Shown: positions 46,295 through 53,837, counted from the first letter of the stretch. The stretch: DNA of 64,000 nt from Chitinimonas_A lacunae (GCF_042650885.1 NZ_JBHSBU010000001.1:558001-622000); one strand, 5' to 3'. Notes: a model not told the origin generated them from the sequence alone. Numbers and translations are program-made.

Positions 46295-47002
46295 CTATAC
46301 GGTGATTGCACCGTATCGGGCAGCCATTATTGCGGCTTGAATAGCCGAGCCAGCACCTAGCCGCTCTTTAATATTATTTAGACGAAAATGGACGAGCTTC
46401 ATATCGAGGTTGACCCGATCCGCTATTTCAGCCGTCGAACACCCGTGAAATGCCCACTGCAGCAAACGCTTGTCGCCCGAGGTTAATTTCGACTCATAGT
46501 CGACGTGTGTATCAAATAAATCGACTACGACGCCAGCCAGCATATGCGTAGCCTGCTCAAGATCGCGTATCTGTTCATCCAACTGCTCGGCCGTGCCATC
46601 GAATGCTGTATCCCGCGTTAGAGACACCACCATGCGGCGAACACCACCAGGGCGAATAGGTGCAATTACACCGGAATGCAGCCCAGCTGCACTTGCGGCT
46701 TCCCAAATGTCACCAGCTTCTGCACGGAAATAAAGTTCCGGCCCCCATGCCTGAGTACGCGGTTTATCTTTCCGAATTGCCGCCAAAAGAGGGTCTCTCT
46801 GGGCATTCTCTTCTGTAGCCCATTCTCCAGATTCGTAGTTGTCGATAAACCAAGCCCGTTCCGAGGAGTCGGGGTTTATGTAACCTACCATGTAGGTATT
46901 GCAGCCAAACTTTTTGGCAAAAGATTTGACTTTCGTATCGATCTCGCTTTGCAATGAAATGCTCATCACTATTTCTTGAAGATTTTCCCGCAATCCCCGC
47001 AT
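46295..47002 (-). CDS. LuxR-type regulator with autoinducer-binding-like domain
   Basis: A 235-residue protein with an N-terminal ligand-like domain (about 20-165) and a C-terminal LuxR HTH (about 175-230): LTSGDKRLLQWAFHGCSTAEIADRVNLDMKLVHFRLNNIKERLGAGSAIQA. The ligand region has the conserved RDPLL and a following Trp (TQAWGPE), but the usual WxxxY spacing is shortened and the second Tyr is missing, so the ligand is uncertain. Start at 47002 chosen for the strong GGAGG box; a later ATG at 46966 is possible. No luxI homologue is in the window, so it would be a solo. Confidence 0.85.
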   Translation of the reverse strand: MRGLRENLQEIVMSISLQSEIDTKVKSFAKKFGCNTYMVGYINPDSSERAWFIDNYESGEWATEENAQRDPLLAAIRKDKPRTQAWGPELYFRAEAGDIWEAASAAGLHSGVIAPIRPGGVRRMVVSLTRDTAFDGTAEQLDEQIRDLEQATHMLAGVVVDLFDTHVDYESKLTSGDKRLLQWAFHGCSTAEIADRVNLDMKLVHFRLNNIKERLGAGSAIQAAIMAARYGAITV

Positions 47003-47033
47003 AACCCTTCCTCCCCACACAAGTCTTGGATTT

Positions 47034-47216
47034 TTACACGCCCTTAATAGGCATGTCCGTCGAGTTGCCACCATTGGGGGCTACTGGCGCAGCCGCGGCC
47101 ATTTGGGGCGGCTTTACAGCGGTGGTCGGTGTTTCGATTTCGGTACTCTGCGTACCACCGGCCACAGCTTCCAGCTCAGACAGAGAGAGTTCAACGATTT
47201 CAGTTTGCTTCTGCAT
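47034..47216 (-). CDS. Double-glycine-leader peptide
   Basis: A 60-residue peptide. The leader MQKQTEIVELSLSELEAVAGG has the class LSxxELxxVxGG with Gly20-Gly21 as the expected cleavage point. The 39-residue core that follows is rich in Thr, Pro and Ala with no Cys. Such leaders mark bacteriocins, RiPPs or signalling peptides cut by C39-peptidase transporters. No such transporter is in the window. It lies between the LuxR-type gene (31 bases) and a BetR-like gene (11 bases) on the same strand, so the three may be one operon. Confidence 0.65.
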   Translation of the reverse strand: MQKQTEIVELSLSELEAVAGGTQSTEIETPTTAVKPPQMAAAAPVAPNGGNSTDMPIKGV

Positions 47217-47227
47217 GGCGATGCCTT

Positions 47228-48022
47228 TCAAATTTCAAGAAGGGGCGAAAAGCGCACTATTTCGTGCAGCTTGAGCAAAACCGCAATACCGGCCGGTCGC
47301 GCATAAAAGATACGCTGAGCGGGATTATCTGGCATTTCGCTGTCATGAAGTGCAATTACGGGCACAACGCGCCCAGCGGCCGCCCTAATGGGCATTGCGA
47401 TTTCGTCAGCATGATACCCCTGCACAATAACTGCGTCGGCACCAGGGCTCTCCGGCAGCTCGTGTTTTGCTCGCACCGAAGCCGTGAAATGATGCTGGGA
47501 CAGGAATTTCGCGACTATCTCGGCGCATGTCCGGCTCTCAGCACAAATTACAACAGTGCAATTGCGACGCGGGTCTAGTTCGCCGGCACCTTCAATCCAG
47601 CGAAGGCGGTACACAGGTTCAATTGGTCCATCACCAAATGGCTCAAGCCAGAATTGTCCATCCTTTGTACGGACGATCAATTCATCGTCGCTGGCTGGAA
47701 TCTCAGGATGCGGCTCGATACACACCGTTAGCGTCATTGAGCGGCGCCCGTCGCGGCCAACCAATATTTTCGCCCTAATCCGGGCTGCGCCCTCTAGGGC
47801 ATCGTCGAGGATTGATCCAAGAGGAACGCCGAATGCCTCAGCCACCTGTCTGGCTACCGAAATGCTATCTGTCCCAGCTTTTAGAATGCGGTCGGCCATT
47901 TGTCTTGATCGGTCGAGGCGCCGCCCAAGATGCGACGCCCAGTGCCGGGGATTCGGCTCCTCGATTGCGATCAATTGCTCTAGGCCGAGCTGGAATGCCG
48001 ACTTTTTGGTAGGTGCGTCCAT
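47228..48022 (-). CDS. HTH protein with receiver-like C-terminal domain, BetR-like
   Basis: A 264-residue protein. An N-terminal helix-turn-helix-like region spans about 15-85 (RQMADRILKAGTDSISVARQVAEAFGVPLGSI). The last 80 residues read like a degenerate receiver fold (CTVVICAESRTCAEIVAKFLSQHHF, then ADAVIVQGY and VVPVIALHD). This pairing resembles BetR proteins of betaproteobacterial phages. It is the first gene of the leftward unit peptide-LuxR. Upstream is the CRISPR-like repeat array, on the other strand. Confidence 0.65.
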   Translation of the reverse strand: MDAPTKKSAFQLGLEQLIAIEEPNPRHWASHLGRRLDRSRQMADRILKAGTDSISVARQVAEAFGVPLGSILDDALEGAARIRAKILVGRDGRRSMTLTVCIEPHPEIPASDDELIVRTKDGQFWLEPFGDGPIEPVYRLRWIEGAGELDPRRNCTVVICAESRTCAEIVAKFLSQHHFTASVRAKHELPESPGADAVIVQGYHADEIAMPIRAAAGRVVPVIALHDSEMPDNPAQRIFYARPAGIAVLLKLHEIVRFSPLLEI

Positions 48023-48153
48023 GTATGGATAAATGGCTGAGCAGATCAAGATGCCATGCTGGCATTTATGAAAAGCTCCCGTCATCTGGCAGGGCTGACA
48101 GGTTTTGATATGAAGCGGTGGGGGATAGAAGGCAGGTGAGCAGATTCGCCGGG

Positions 48154-48360
48154 AAGTACTGCCGAATAGGCAGCTCAAAAAAGAAACGTCGACCGTGAGT
48201 AGTCGGCTTCAATCTTACCGACACTGCCGAGCAGGCAGCTTAGAAATGGTTCACCACCGGGTTAGGTTTGCCCTCAAGGTTCTCTGCCGCACAGGCAGTT
48301 CAGAAGGTAGCTGCCGCCGTCGCTGTCACCGTGTTCACTGCCGAGTAGGCAGCCCAGAAA
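48154..48360 (+). CRISPR. Four type I-F-like CRISPR repeats without cas genes
   Basis: Four 28-base units share CTGCCG-N4-GGCAG hairpin cores and an AGAAA-like end: 48154-48181, 48219-48246, 48279-48306 and 48333-48360. The last, GTTCACTGCCGAGTAGGCAG..., is close to the canonical I-F repeat GTTCACTGCCGTATAGGCAG. Intervals are 37, 32 and 26 bases, so only the second has the normal I-F spacer length. The first unit is the most diverged. No cas gene is found in the window. A rightward terminator ends the array at 48431, so transcription is probably on the plus strand. Confidence 0.75.
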
Positions 48361-48407
48361 CGATTCTGGGTAGCTGAACACCCGGCTCGCCTCCTTCCGT
48401 CATTGAG

Positions 48408-48431
48408 CCCCGATCGCACGTCGGGGTTTTT
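48408..48431 (+). terminator. Terminator after the CRISPR-like array
   Basis: CCCCGA pairs with TCGGGG around a seven-base loop and is followed by five T. It lies 48 bases after the last repeat and before the antitoxin gene, suggesting an independent small RNA transcript over the repeats. Confidence 0.75.
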
Positions 48432-48505
48432 GTTGAGACGATACCTTGTCCGATTCAAGATGATTCAATATGATTATTTTTGATCGAAACATCGGAGTAG
48501 TAACC

Positions 48506-48775
48506 ATGGCTCAGACTGAAACTCGAACCCTTACGGCCCATGTTCCCGTTCCACTGGCGGACAAAGTGGATCAAATCGCTGAGCGTTTGGAGCGTTCGCG
48601 CGGTTGGGTCATCAAGCAGGCGTTGTCGGCCTGGGTAGCGCAAGAGGACGAACGGAATCGGCTCACCCGTGAAGCCTTAGCCGCTGTGGATGCGGGCGCC
48701 GTGATTGAGCACGCCGCCGTGCAAGCGTGGGCGGAGAGCCTTGGCACCGATGAACCATTACCGGCACCGCGTTGA
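48506..48775 (+). CDS. Ribbon-helix-helix antitoxin of a type II pair
   Basis: An 89-residue protein with the RHH start RTLTAHVPVPLADKVDQIAERLERSRGWVIKQAL, typical of CopG/ParD-like antitoxins. The C-terminus (VIEHAAVQAWAESLGTDEPLPAPR) wraps the toxin in such systems. The stop overlaps the toxin start (TGATG). It probably represses its own promoter. Confidence 0.88.
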   Translation: MAQTETRTLTAHVPVPLADKVDQIAERLERSRGWVIKQALSAWVAQEDERNRLTREALAAVDAGAVIEHAAVQAWAESLGTDEPLPAPR

Positions 48776-49053
48776 TGAAACTGAAGTGGACCAGCAAAGC
48801 ACTGGACGATTTATCGCGACTTTACGAATTCTTGGCTTCGGCCAATAAGCCTGCAGCGGTGCGCGTCGTTCAGTCGCTGACCAGGGCGCCAGAGAGCCTG
48901 CTACAGCACCCGCGCTTGGGTGAGCAGCTCTTTGAATTTGAGCCGCGCGAGGTGCGCCGGTTGTTGGTGGGACAGTATGAGATACGCTACGAAATTCAAG
49001 ATACAGCCATCTACGTGCTGCGGCTGTGGCATTGTCGAGAGGAACGGCACTAA
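48775..49053 (+). CDS. ParE/RelE-family toxin
   Basis: A 92-residue basic protein (MKLKWTSKALDDLSRLYEFLASANKPAAVRVVQ, ending RRLLVGQYEIRYEIQDTAIYVLRLWHCREER). This ParE-type fold with the final LRLWHCREER helix suggests action on DNA gyrase, though RelE-like RNase action cannot be excluded. Translation is coupled to the antitoxin. Confidence 0.88.
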   Translation: MKLKWTSKALDDLSRLYEFLASANKPAAVRVVQSLTRAPESLLQHPRLGEQLFEFEPREVRRLLVGQYEIRYEIQDTAIYVLRLWHCREERH

Positions 49054-49101
49054 GACAAAGCCTCACAAGTTCGAGGCTTTTATTTTGAAACTCTAAAACT
49101 A

Positions 49102-49731
49102 CTATACCGTAGGGTTAAAATGTAGCGTAACAACCCTGTGCCTGATAGTGTAAGGCAGTCCGGTGCTTGGTAGAGTATGTGAACTATAAAAGCTGAGATG
49201 TTTTTTTAAGGGGCAATCCCAATCTTTGAAATCTTCAAGACTTCTTGATCTTAATTTGGCTCTCCAATTTTGCAGTATTTTTGTAGACTTCATGCCTCTG
49301 CAGTAGATGAGCAACCCTCCTACGTCCTGGCTTGGCTCGCCAGTAGAGTAACGATTGCATAACTGCTCAAATCCTTGATTTATCCATTCGGGACCGCGAT
49401 CGAGTTTTGCCTCGCCAAGCCAAAGATATTGGCGGCAGGGGCTTCTTACTACGAGATCGCAATGCCCACCAATGCTAGGTTCATGTTCTGCATCATATTG
49501 TTTTTGACGCAGTCCAAATAGGATGTGGTTACTAAGTTCATCTTCGCTTTTGTCAAAATAAAATTGTTTCCTTTCTTGCATGTCGGTGATAATTTGTTCT
49601 AAATCATTATGGAGGCAGCCAAGGAAATCTTCATGGTTTTCTAGAAAGTGCAGGCGGAATGTATTCTTCAGAGCTGGGCGAGTAGCAAAAAGTCCTTCCA
49701 GGTAAGCAAGAGAACCTTCTTTAGACATCAT
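49102..49731 (-). CDS. PD-(D/E)XK nuclease-like protein, third gene of an AT-rich operon
   Basis: A 209-residue protein. Candidate catalytic residues are Glu65 (SEDELSNHI), Asp92 (GGHCDLVV) and Glu107/Lys109 (LWLGEAKLD), the PD-(D/E)XK pattern with D then ExK 15 residues on. The fold class includes many restriction and defence nucleases. The start is an ATGATG; the first overlaps the stop of the gene before it. The region is clearly AT-richer than the phage backbone. Confidence 0.75.
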   Translation of the reverse strand: MMSKEGSLAYLEGLFATRPALKNTFRLHFLENHEDFLGCLHNDLEQIITDMQERKQFYFDKSEDELSNHILFGLRQKQYDAEHEPSIGGHCDLVVRSPCRQYLWLGEAKLDRGPEWINQGFEQLCNRYSTGEPSQDVGGLLIYCRGMKSTKILQNWRAKLRSRSLEDFKDWDCPLKKHLSFYSSHTLPSTGLPYTIRHRVVTLHFNPTV

Positions 49732-50162
49732 TGGCCCTCCATGTGATCTTGGAAGGCAATAGAGTCTTTTCCAACTAATGCTTCGTAGTAGACAAATACT
49801 AAATCTTTAAAATTTGCAATGCGACTTCCATTTCTGGGATGGTACAAATATCCTTTTTTATATGCGGTGACAAGCTCTGACTTGTCAATCGTAATGTAAT
49901 CATCATCTTCTTCATCTAAAAACTCATACTGCTGCACCAAAATGGAAAATTTCCCCATGCTTAAAAAATTCAAAACTGTTAAAAGTTCGGCATCATCATT
50001 TGATTGACCAATTGTTCGCAATCTTGAAAAGGTAAGGTGCTGTAAATTTTTAAGAGAAGTTGAGCGAAGATGATTAATTATATTTCGGCAAATGGCGAGC
50101 TGTGGTGAGTTGTCACCAAATAACTCGCCTATCTCGGATAAGACATTGTTTTCGGTTGTCAT
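49728..50162 (-). CDS. Unknown protein, middle gene of the AT-rich operon
   Basis: A 144-residue protein (MTTENNVLSEIGELFGDNSPQLAICRNIINHL...). It is mostly helical with an acidic loop (FLDEEDDDYITI) in the middle. No domain is recognised. It overlaps both neighbours by ATGA, so its product is made in step with theirs. Confidence 0.7.
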   Translation of the reverse strand: MTTENNVLSEIGELFGDNSPQLAICRNIINHLRSTSLKNLQHLTFSRLRTIGQSNDDAELLTVLNFLSMGKFSILVQQYEFLDEEDDDYITIDKSELVTAYKKGYLYHPRNGSRIANFKDLVFVYYEALVGKDSIAFQDHMEGQ

Positions 50163-51220
50163 GAGTATGGTAGGTACTGCAAGACTCTTCCTAGTGTGTA
50201 AGTGTAGGTTGAGAAGTTCCAACAATCTAGAATTTTAACATAGTCGATAAAACTCTGCTGTTGAGCCAATAATTTCGAGTGACCGTTCAATATGATTGAT
50301 GGGGAACCATTCTGAAAAATGGGAAGCAGGGCTGTAATCCCATAGATATCAATCGACGGAACAGATCTTTCACCGCCCGAGTGATAGTCATCATTGCGGA
50401 CATCAAGTTTCTTTGAGCGTCCTCTGTTGGTATTGTCAAATCCCGCATCGTTCTGGTGTTGGAGGTTTTTTATTATTAGAGATCTGTCTTTGTAAATGTG
50501 ACCGATAGCTTCGTATAAATTAAGTGGCAACTTTAAAAATTCTTTAATTCCACAAGCCTCGGCGTATGCATTTATTCTGGCTTGTGCGAGTACGCATAAT
50601 TGCTTGATCTGTTTTTCGGGCATATGTTTTGCTCGATCGATTCGAAGTTCTACTAGCCCTGTTTCGGCATGAAGAGTTAAAGAATCAAATACTTGAAAGG
50701 TTATTTTTCTTTTTCCAAAAAATTCAGGGATGTCAGCGTAAGAGGCTAATATTTCTTCTTTAAGGTCGGAATTTAAAATTGTTACTTGTTCGTTAATCCA
50801 TCTTCTTGAGCAGAAAACAACAGTTCTTTTTTTGTGAGACTCATAAATCTTGACGGGGATAAAATTTTCGGTCTGAGCTTTTAGCTCTTCTACCCCAAGG
50901 GGGGCTGGGTACGGCAATGTATAAGAATGGTCCGGGCGCAAAATTGACTCTAATTGCCTCGTGAAGTTATTGAGGTCTTCTCGGTCAGCCGACCAAAGCA
51001 TTACAGCTTTATCGGCATAAAGAAGATTTTCTTTATAAATATTTTGCAATTCGTGAAAATGTGTATCTCCATCAGGTTTCATATCCATGACGTCGAGCAA
51101 CTGTTCACGAGTCAGATCCCACCCTCTCGATACTGGTAAGCCAGCATCTTTAAGGGCTGATTTAAGATGGCTAAACATATCCCGGTCGGCTATTGCGTCC
51201 AGAAGCTTTTCTTGATTCAT
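50159..51220 (-). CDS. Unknown protein, first gene of the AT-rich operon
   Basis: A 353-residue cytoplasmic protein (MNQEKLLDAIADRDMFSHLKSALKDAGLPVSRGWDLTREQLLDVMDM...). No known domain is recognised. The first 60 residues are helical and a later stretch (HAETGLVELRIDRAKHMPEKQIKQL) looks like a beta-alpha domain. With the two genes that follow it forms an operon with ATGA links, a structure often seen in phage defence systems. Role inferred only. Confidence 0.7.
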   Translation of the reverse strand: MNQEKLLDAIADRDMFSHLKSALKDAGLPVSRGWDLTREQLLDVMDMKPDGDTHFHELQNIYKENLLYADKAVMLWSADREDLNNFTRQLESILRPDHSYTLPYPAPLGVEELKAQTENFIPVKIYESHKKRTVVFCSRRWINEQVTILNSDLKEEILASYADIPEFFGKRKITFQVFDSLTLHAETGLVELRIDRAKHMPEKQIKQLCVLAQARINAYAEACGIKEFLKLPLNLYEAIGHIYKDRSLIIKNLQHQNDAGFDNTNRGRSKKLDVRNDDYHSGGERSVPSIDIYGITALLPIFQNGSPSIILNGHSKLLAQQQSFIDYVKILDCWNFSTYTYTLGRVLQYLPYS

Positions 51221-51440
51221 TCAGGAATTCTCTCGCGAAATTAGTTTTGCTTTACTCACGCGCATATTTGCTTGGCATATTGCGGGTGAGGTATGACCAG
51301 TTTGGCGGCGGATAATCGCAAGAGGCAAGAAAGCCCACAACTGACGACCATAACAGGTATGGCACGAAAACAACGAGTTTAGGTGGATATTTAAAGAAGG
51401 TGAATTAACAAACAAAAACCCGTCGAAGCGGGTGGGGATG

Positions 51441-51863
51441 CTATATGAGGTGGCCCTGCCAGGGATCAAATAGCCTTACCCCTGTTCGCTCAAAGTCTGC
51501 CGTGTTCCTTGTGACCACAGTCATGTCGTGATGGATCGCCGTCGCTGCGATCAGCGCATCTCGTTCTGAGCGCGGATCGGGAACGTGTAGCCGGGCGCAG
51601 CATAGCGCGACAGCTTCATCAATCGGTAGAATGCGACCTTTAAACTGGGGCAGCACCCGTTCGGTGATCCAGATGTTCAGCAGAGCGCCTTGGGCCGGAT
51701 CGAAGCGCGCCTTTCGCAATGCCCCAATCTCCAATTCCATAACGGTGATCGCAGACAGGTAGAGGTCGTTCGGCGAGACGCTGCTTGACCATGCCATGAC
51801 GTTACGGTCGCCCTTATCGCGTTTTCGAAGCTCGGAGACAACATTCGTATCAAGAAGGAACAT
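51441..51863 (-). CDS. VapC-type PIN-domain toxin
   Basis: A 140-residue PIN-domain RNase. Acidic site residues include Asp5 (FLLDTNVVSEL), Glu in VMELEIGA, and Asp in ERDALIAATA with the later Asp (NTADFERTGVRLFDPW). This is a FitB/VapC-like toxin. Its ATG overlaps the antitoxin stop by one base (TAATG). Confidence 0.9.
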   Translation of the reverse strand: MFLLDTNVVSELRKRDKGDRNVMAWSSSVSPNDLYLSAITVMELEIGALRKARFDPAQGALLNIWITERVLPQFKGRILPIDEAVALCCARLHVPDPRSERDALIAATAIHHDMTVVTRNTADFERTGVRLFDPWQGHLI

Positions 51864-52213
51864 TAGGAAAATTCCGCCGGCTTCAATTGAATGTCGATGC
51901 GCGGCGGATTGAAATCGATATCTTCGATGTCAGGCATCGCTAGCAGGTCGACGATGTTGGCTTGGCTGACATGCCCGCGAAGAGGCACCGTAGTCCTTGG
52001 ACTGGCATCAAGAGAGGCAATGCGAGCAGAAAGCGCATCAATTTCTAGATGCAGTTGGTCGATCACTACTTGGATAGACTGCCTGGCGCGTTCAGTTTCC
52101 TTTTCTAGCACTTCCACCACAATAGAAACTTGCGCTTGCGCTTGATCGGTTGGAATACCAGCTTTTTCTAGCCGCTCCAGTAACTCGTGCGTGTCAAATG
52201 TAGAGGCCGTCAT
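51863..52213 (-). CDS. Antitoxin of VapC with CCDC90-like coiled-coil N-terminus
   Basis: A 116-residue protein. Residues about 6-75 read like a CCDC90/DUF1640 coiled coil (FDTHELLERLEKAGIPTDQAQAQVSIVVEVLEKE), normally a membrane-linked or matrix protein family. The tail LLAMPDIEDIDFNPPRIDIQL resembles the toxin-wrapping end of PIN-linked antitoxins. AAGGAG lies 6 bases before the ATG. No standard DNA-binding domain (AbrB, RHH, Phd) is visible, so how it represses is unclear. Confidence 0.7.
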   Translation of the reverse strand: MTASTFDTHELLERLEKAGIPTDQAQAQVSIVVEVLEKETERARQSIQVVIDQLHLEIDALSARIASLDASPRTTVPLRGHVSQANIVDLLAMPDIEDIDFNPPRIDIQLKPAEFS

Positions 52214-52337
52214 CACTATCTCCTTCGTACGCATTCCGCTATGCAGAAGGGTACCCTACCGTATAGCTCGTTTCGAGCTATAGTCTATCCCTAGTCTTTG
52301 AACGGTTGCGAGTCCTTAGAATGAGCTGCTGTTCGAG

Positions 52338-52378
52338 CCAATGCAAAAAGCCCGAACTCTTCGGGCTTTTTGCATTGG
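52338..52378. terminator. Strong bidirectional terminator beside the repressor genes
   Basis: An 18-bp perfect stem (CCAATGCAAAAAGCCCGA with its complement) around a five-base loop, with A-runs and T-runs on both sides. It separates the repressor unit from the VapC pair. Confidence 0.85.
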
Positions 52379-52448
52379 CGAAGGGCTGTGTGTTCGGCGC
52401 GGTGCGACAACGAGCTGAGGGCAGCCCAGTCGTAATCGTCATCGCTAC

Positions 52449-53045
52449 CTACTTCTGTTCGGCCAGATACCGTATGTAGCGGGCAGCCTCAGCTTGGCGT
52501 GTTGGCGGAAGAGCAAGCAGGGCAGCAACGATTTGCTGAATATCAATAGCCGGCGGCGCTGCTTCTACTGTGGCTGGTAGATTAAGGGTGGCATGGTTGG
52601 CCTCCTTCCCAGAAAGAAGCCAAACAGGATCGCAATGCAGTATCTGCGCAACTTCATCGATTCGCTCGGCCGGCACTCGGGTTCTGCCGCTAATCCAGTA
52701 GCTGACCGTGGAGCGCGTTACACCCAGGTGTCGGGCAAGCTCCGCTTGGGTAATTCCTGCATTTTGTAGAGCCTCATCTAAACGTTCACATACGCTTGAA
52801 GTGCCGACCCCGTAGTTCTCATCTTGCTCTACCGGGCCAGCTCCGGCCCCCGTGGCAAGCCAAGTGGCATCTACTTTGAGTGCTGCAGCCGCACGGATCA
52901 GATTTTCGCCATCGATAGATTTTGTGCGGCCGTTCAGCCAGGCGTTAACACTCGGTGATTTGATGCTGATAGCTCGGGCCAGCTCAGATTGGCTCATTCC
53001 TGCATGCTTCAACGCCAAAGAGATGCGATCGGATAGAGCGCGCAT
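52449..53045 (-). CDS. Tandem-HTH phage regulator
   Basis: A 198-residue protein with two XRE domains: about 5-58 (LALKHAGMSQSELARAISIKSPSVNAWLNGRTK) and about 85-138 (LDEALQNAGITQAELARHLGVTRSTVSYWISGRTR). They appear to be an internal duplication. The tail is helical. It follows the other repressor gene by 2 bases, so they are cotranscribed and may act together at the operators. Confidence 0.85.
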   Translation of the reverse strand: MRALSDRISLALKHAGMSQSELARAISIKSPSVNAWLNGRTKSIDGENLIRAAAALKVDATWLATGAGAGPVEQDENYGVGTSSVCERLDEALQNAGITQAELARHLGVTRSTVSYWISGRTRVPAERIDEVAQILHCDPVWLLSGKEANHATLNLPATVEAAPPAIDIQQIVAALLALPPTRQAEAARYIRYLAEQK

Positions 53046-53047
53046 TT

Positions 53048-53497
53048 TTATGCGGCTTTATTTACGGCTTCTTTAATATCGGCGTAAAAACGAGCTGCAT
53101 CAATGTCGCTTAATTTTCCAATCGTGTTGGGATTAGAGCAGAGCTTGTACAAAGCCAAGTGGAAGGGCGAAAGAGCCTCTAAGCGTTGGTCCGCTTGCGC
53201 TTCATATTCCCCAGAGTTTTCTCTTACGACTGGAGCTTCTCGCGCTGCAGGCGACACCGCATAAAGCTCACTTTTCTCTCCCAGCCGTTTTGGACCGCGT
53301 CCAGTAGTAAGCCACATCGGCAAAACGTCCAGAAGTGCACAGACCTGCGGCAGGTGTTTACCGCCGATTGTTTCGTTTCGCCCATTGAACCAGTTGTTCA
53401 CCGTAGAGCGTTGGATGGATAGCTCGGCAGCCAGCCGAGCCTGGGTTAGGCCGGCTTCCTGGGTTGCCTCAAGAATTCTGGTCGCTAGTGTACTCAT
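53048..53497 (-). CDS. Phage repressor-like XRE protein
   Basis: A 149-residue protein (ILEATQEAGLTQARLAAELSIQRSTVNNWFNGRNETIGGKHLPQ). The HTH is followed by a helical C-terminal half without a LexA-like peptidase motif, so induction is probably not by simple self-cleavage. It is divergent from the Cro-like gene, the standard immunity layout. ATG 53497 is the best start. Confidence 0.85.
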   Translation of the reverse strand: MSTLATRILEATQEAGLTQARLAAELSIQRSTVNNWFNGRNETIGGKHLPQVCALLDVLPMWLTTGRGPKRLGEKSELYAVSPAAREAPVVRENSGEYEAQADQRLEALSPFHLALYKLCSNPNTIGKLSDIDAARFYADIKEAVNKAA

Positions 53498-53535
53498 ATG
53501 CGTATATTCGCACAGCTTCTGTACCCATGGGGGGA

Positions 53536-53564
53536 TTGTCCTTTTGTACTCTTTAGAGTACATT
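53536..53564 (+). promoter_or_regulatory. Rightward early promoter pR with operator in the spacer
   Basis: -35 TTGTCC (53536-53541), 17-base spacer, -10 TACATT (53559-53564). The palindrome TGTACTCTTTAGAGTACA at 53545-53562 fills the spacer and -10. The Cro-like gene starts 24 bases on. The match in layout with pL is direct evidence for a common repressor. Confidence 0.75.
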
Positions 53565-53588
53565 TGGGTGCAAAGGAGCTGTTTTGAC

Positions 53589-53837
53589 ATGGATACTCGT
53601 TTCCTCCTGAGCCGCTACGGCGGGTCACAGGCGCAAATCTGTCGTGCCCTCAATTTACCCAAAACTACCGTAAATGGCTGGTTTCGCCGGGGAGGAGTTG
53701 TCCCTGACGAGGCGCTTGGGCGTATCGCCAGACTATATCCGGAGCTTCTCCGCGCTTGGTGGCGCGAACAAAGCTCATCCGCTCCGAATGTAGCCGCCGC
53801 CCCCCAGAAAAAACACGTTCAGCGGAGCGGCCAATGA
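53589..53837 (+). CDS. Cro-like HTH protein
   Basis: An 82-residue protein starting just behind pR. The HTH (LLSRYGGSQAQICRALNLPKTTVNGWFRRGGVVPDEALGRIARLYP) fits a Cro/YdaS-like regulator. It overlaps the CII-like gene by 4 bases. Likely the early switch protein that turns off the repressor promoter. Confidence 0.82.
   Translation: MDTRFLLSRYGGSQAQICRALNLPKTTVNGWFRRGGVVPDEALGRIARLYPELLRAWWREQSSSAPNVAAAPQKKHVQRSGQ

Noticed and set aside
48182..48332. Spacer-like intervals of the I-F-like array as self-targeting
   Set aside because: By eye no match to other parts of the window was found; only a real search could show targets.
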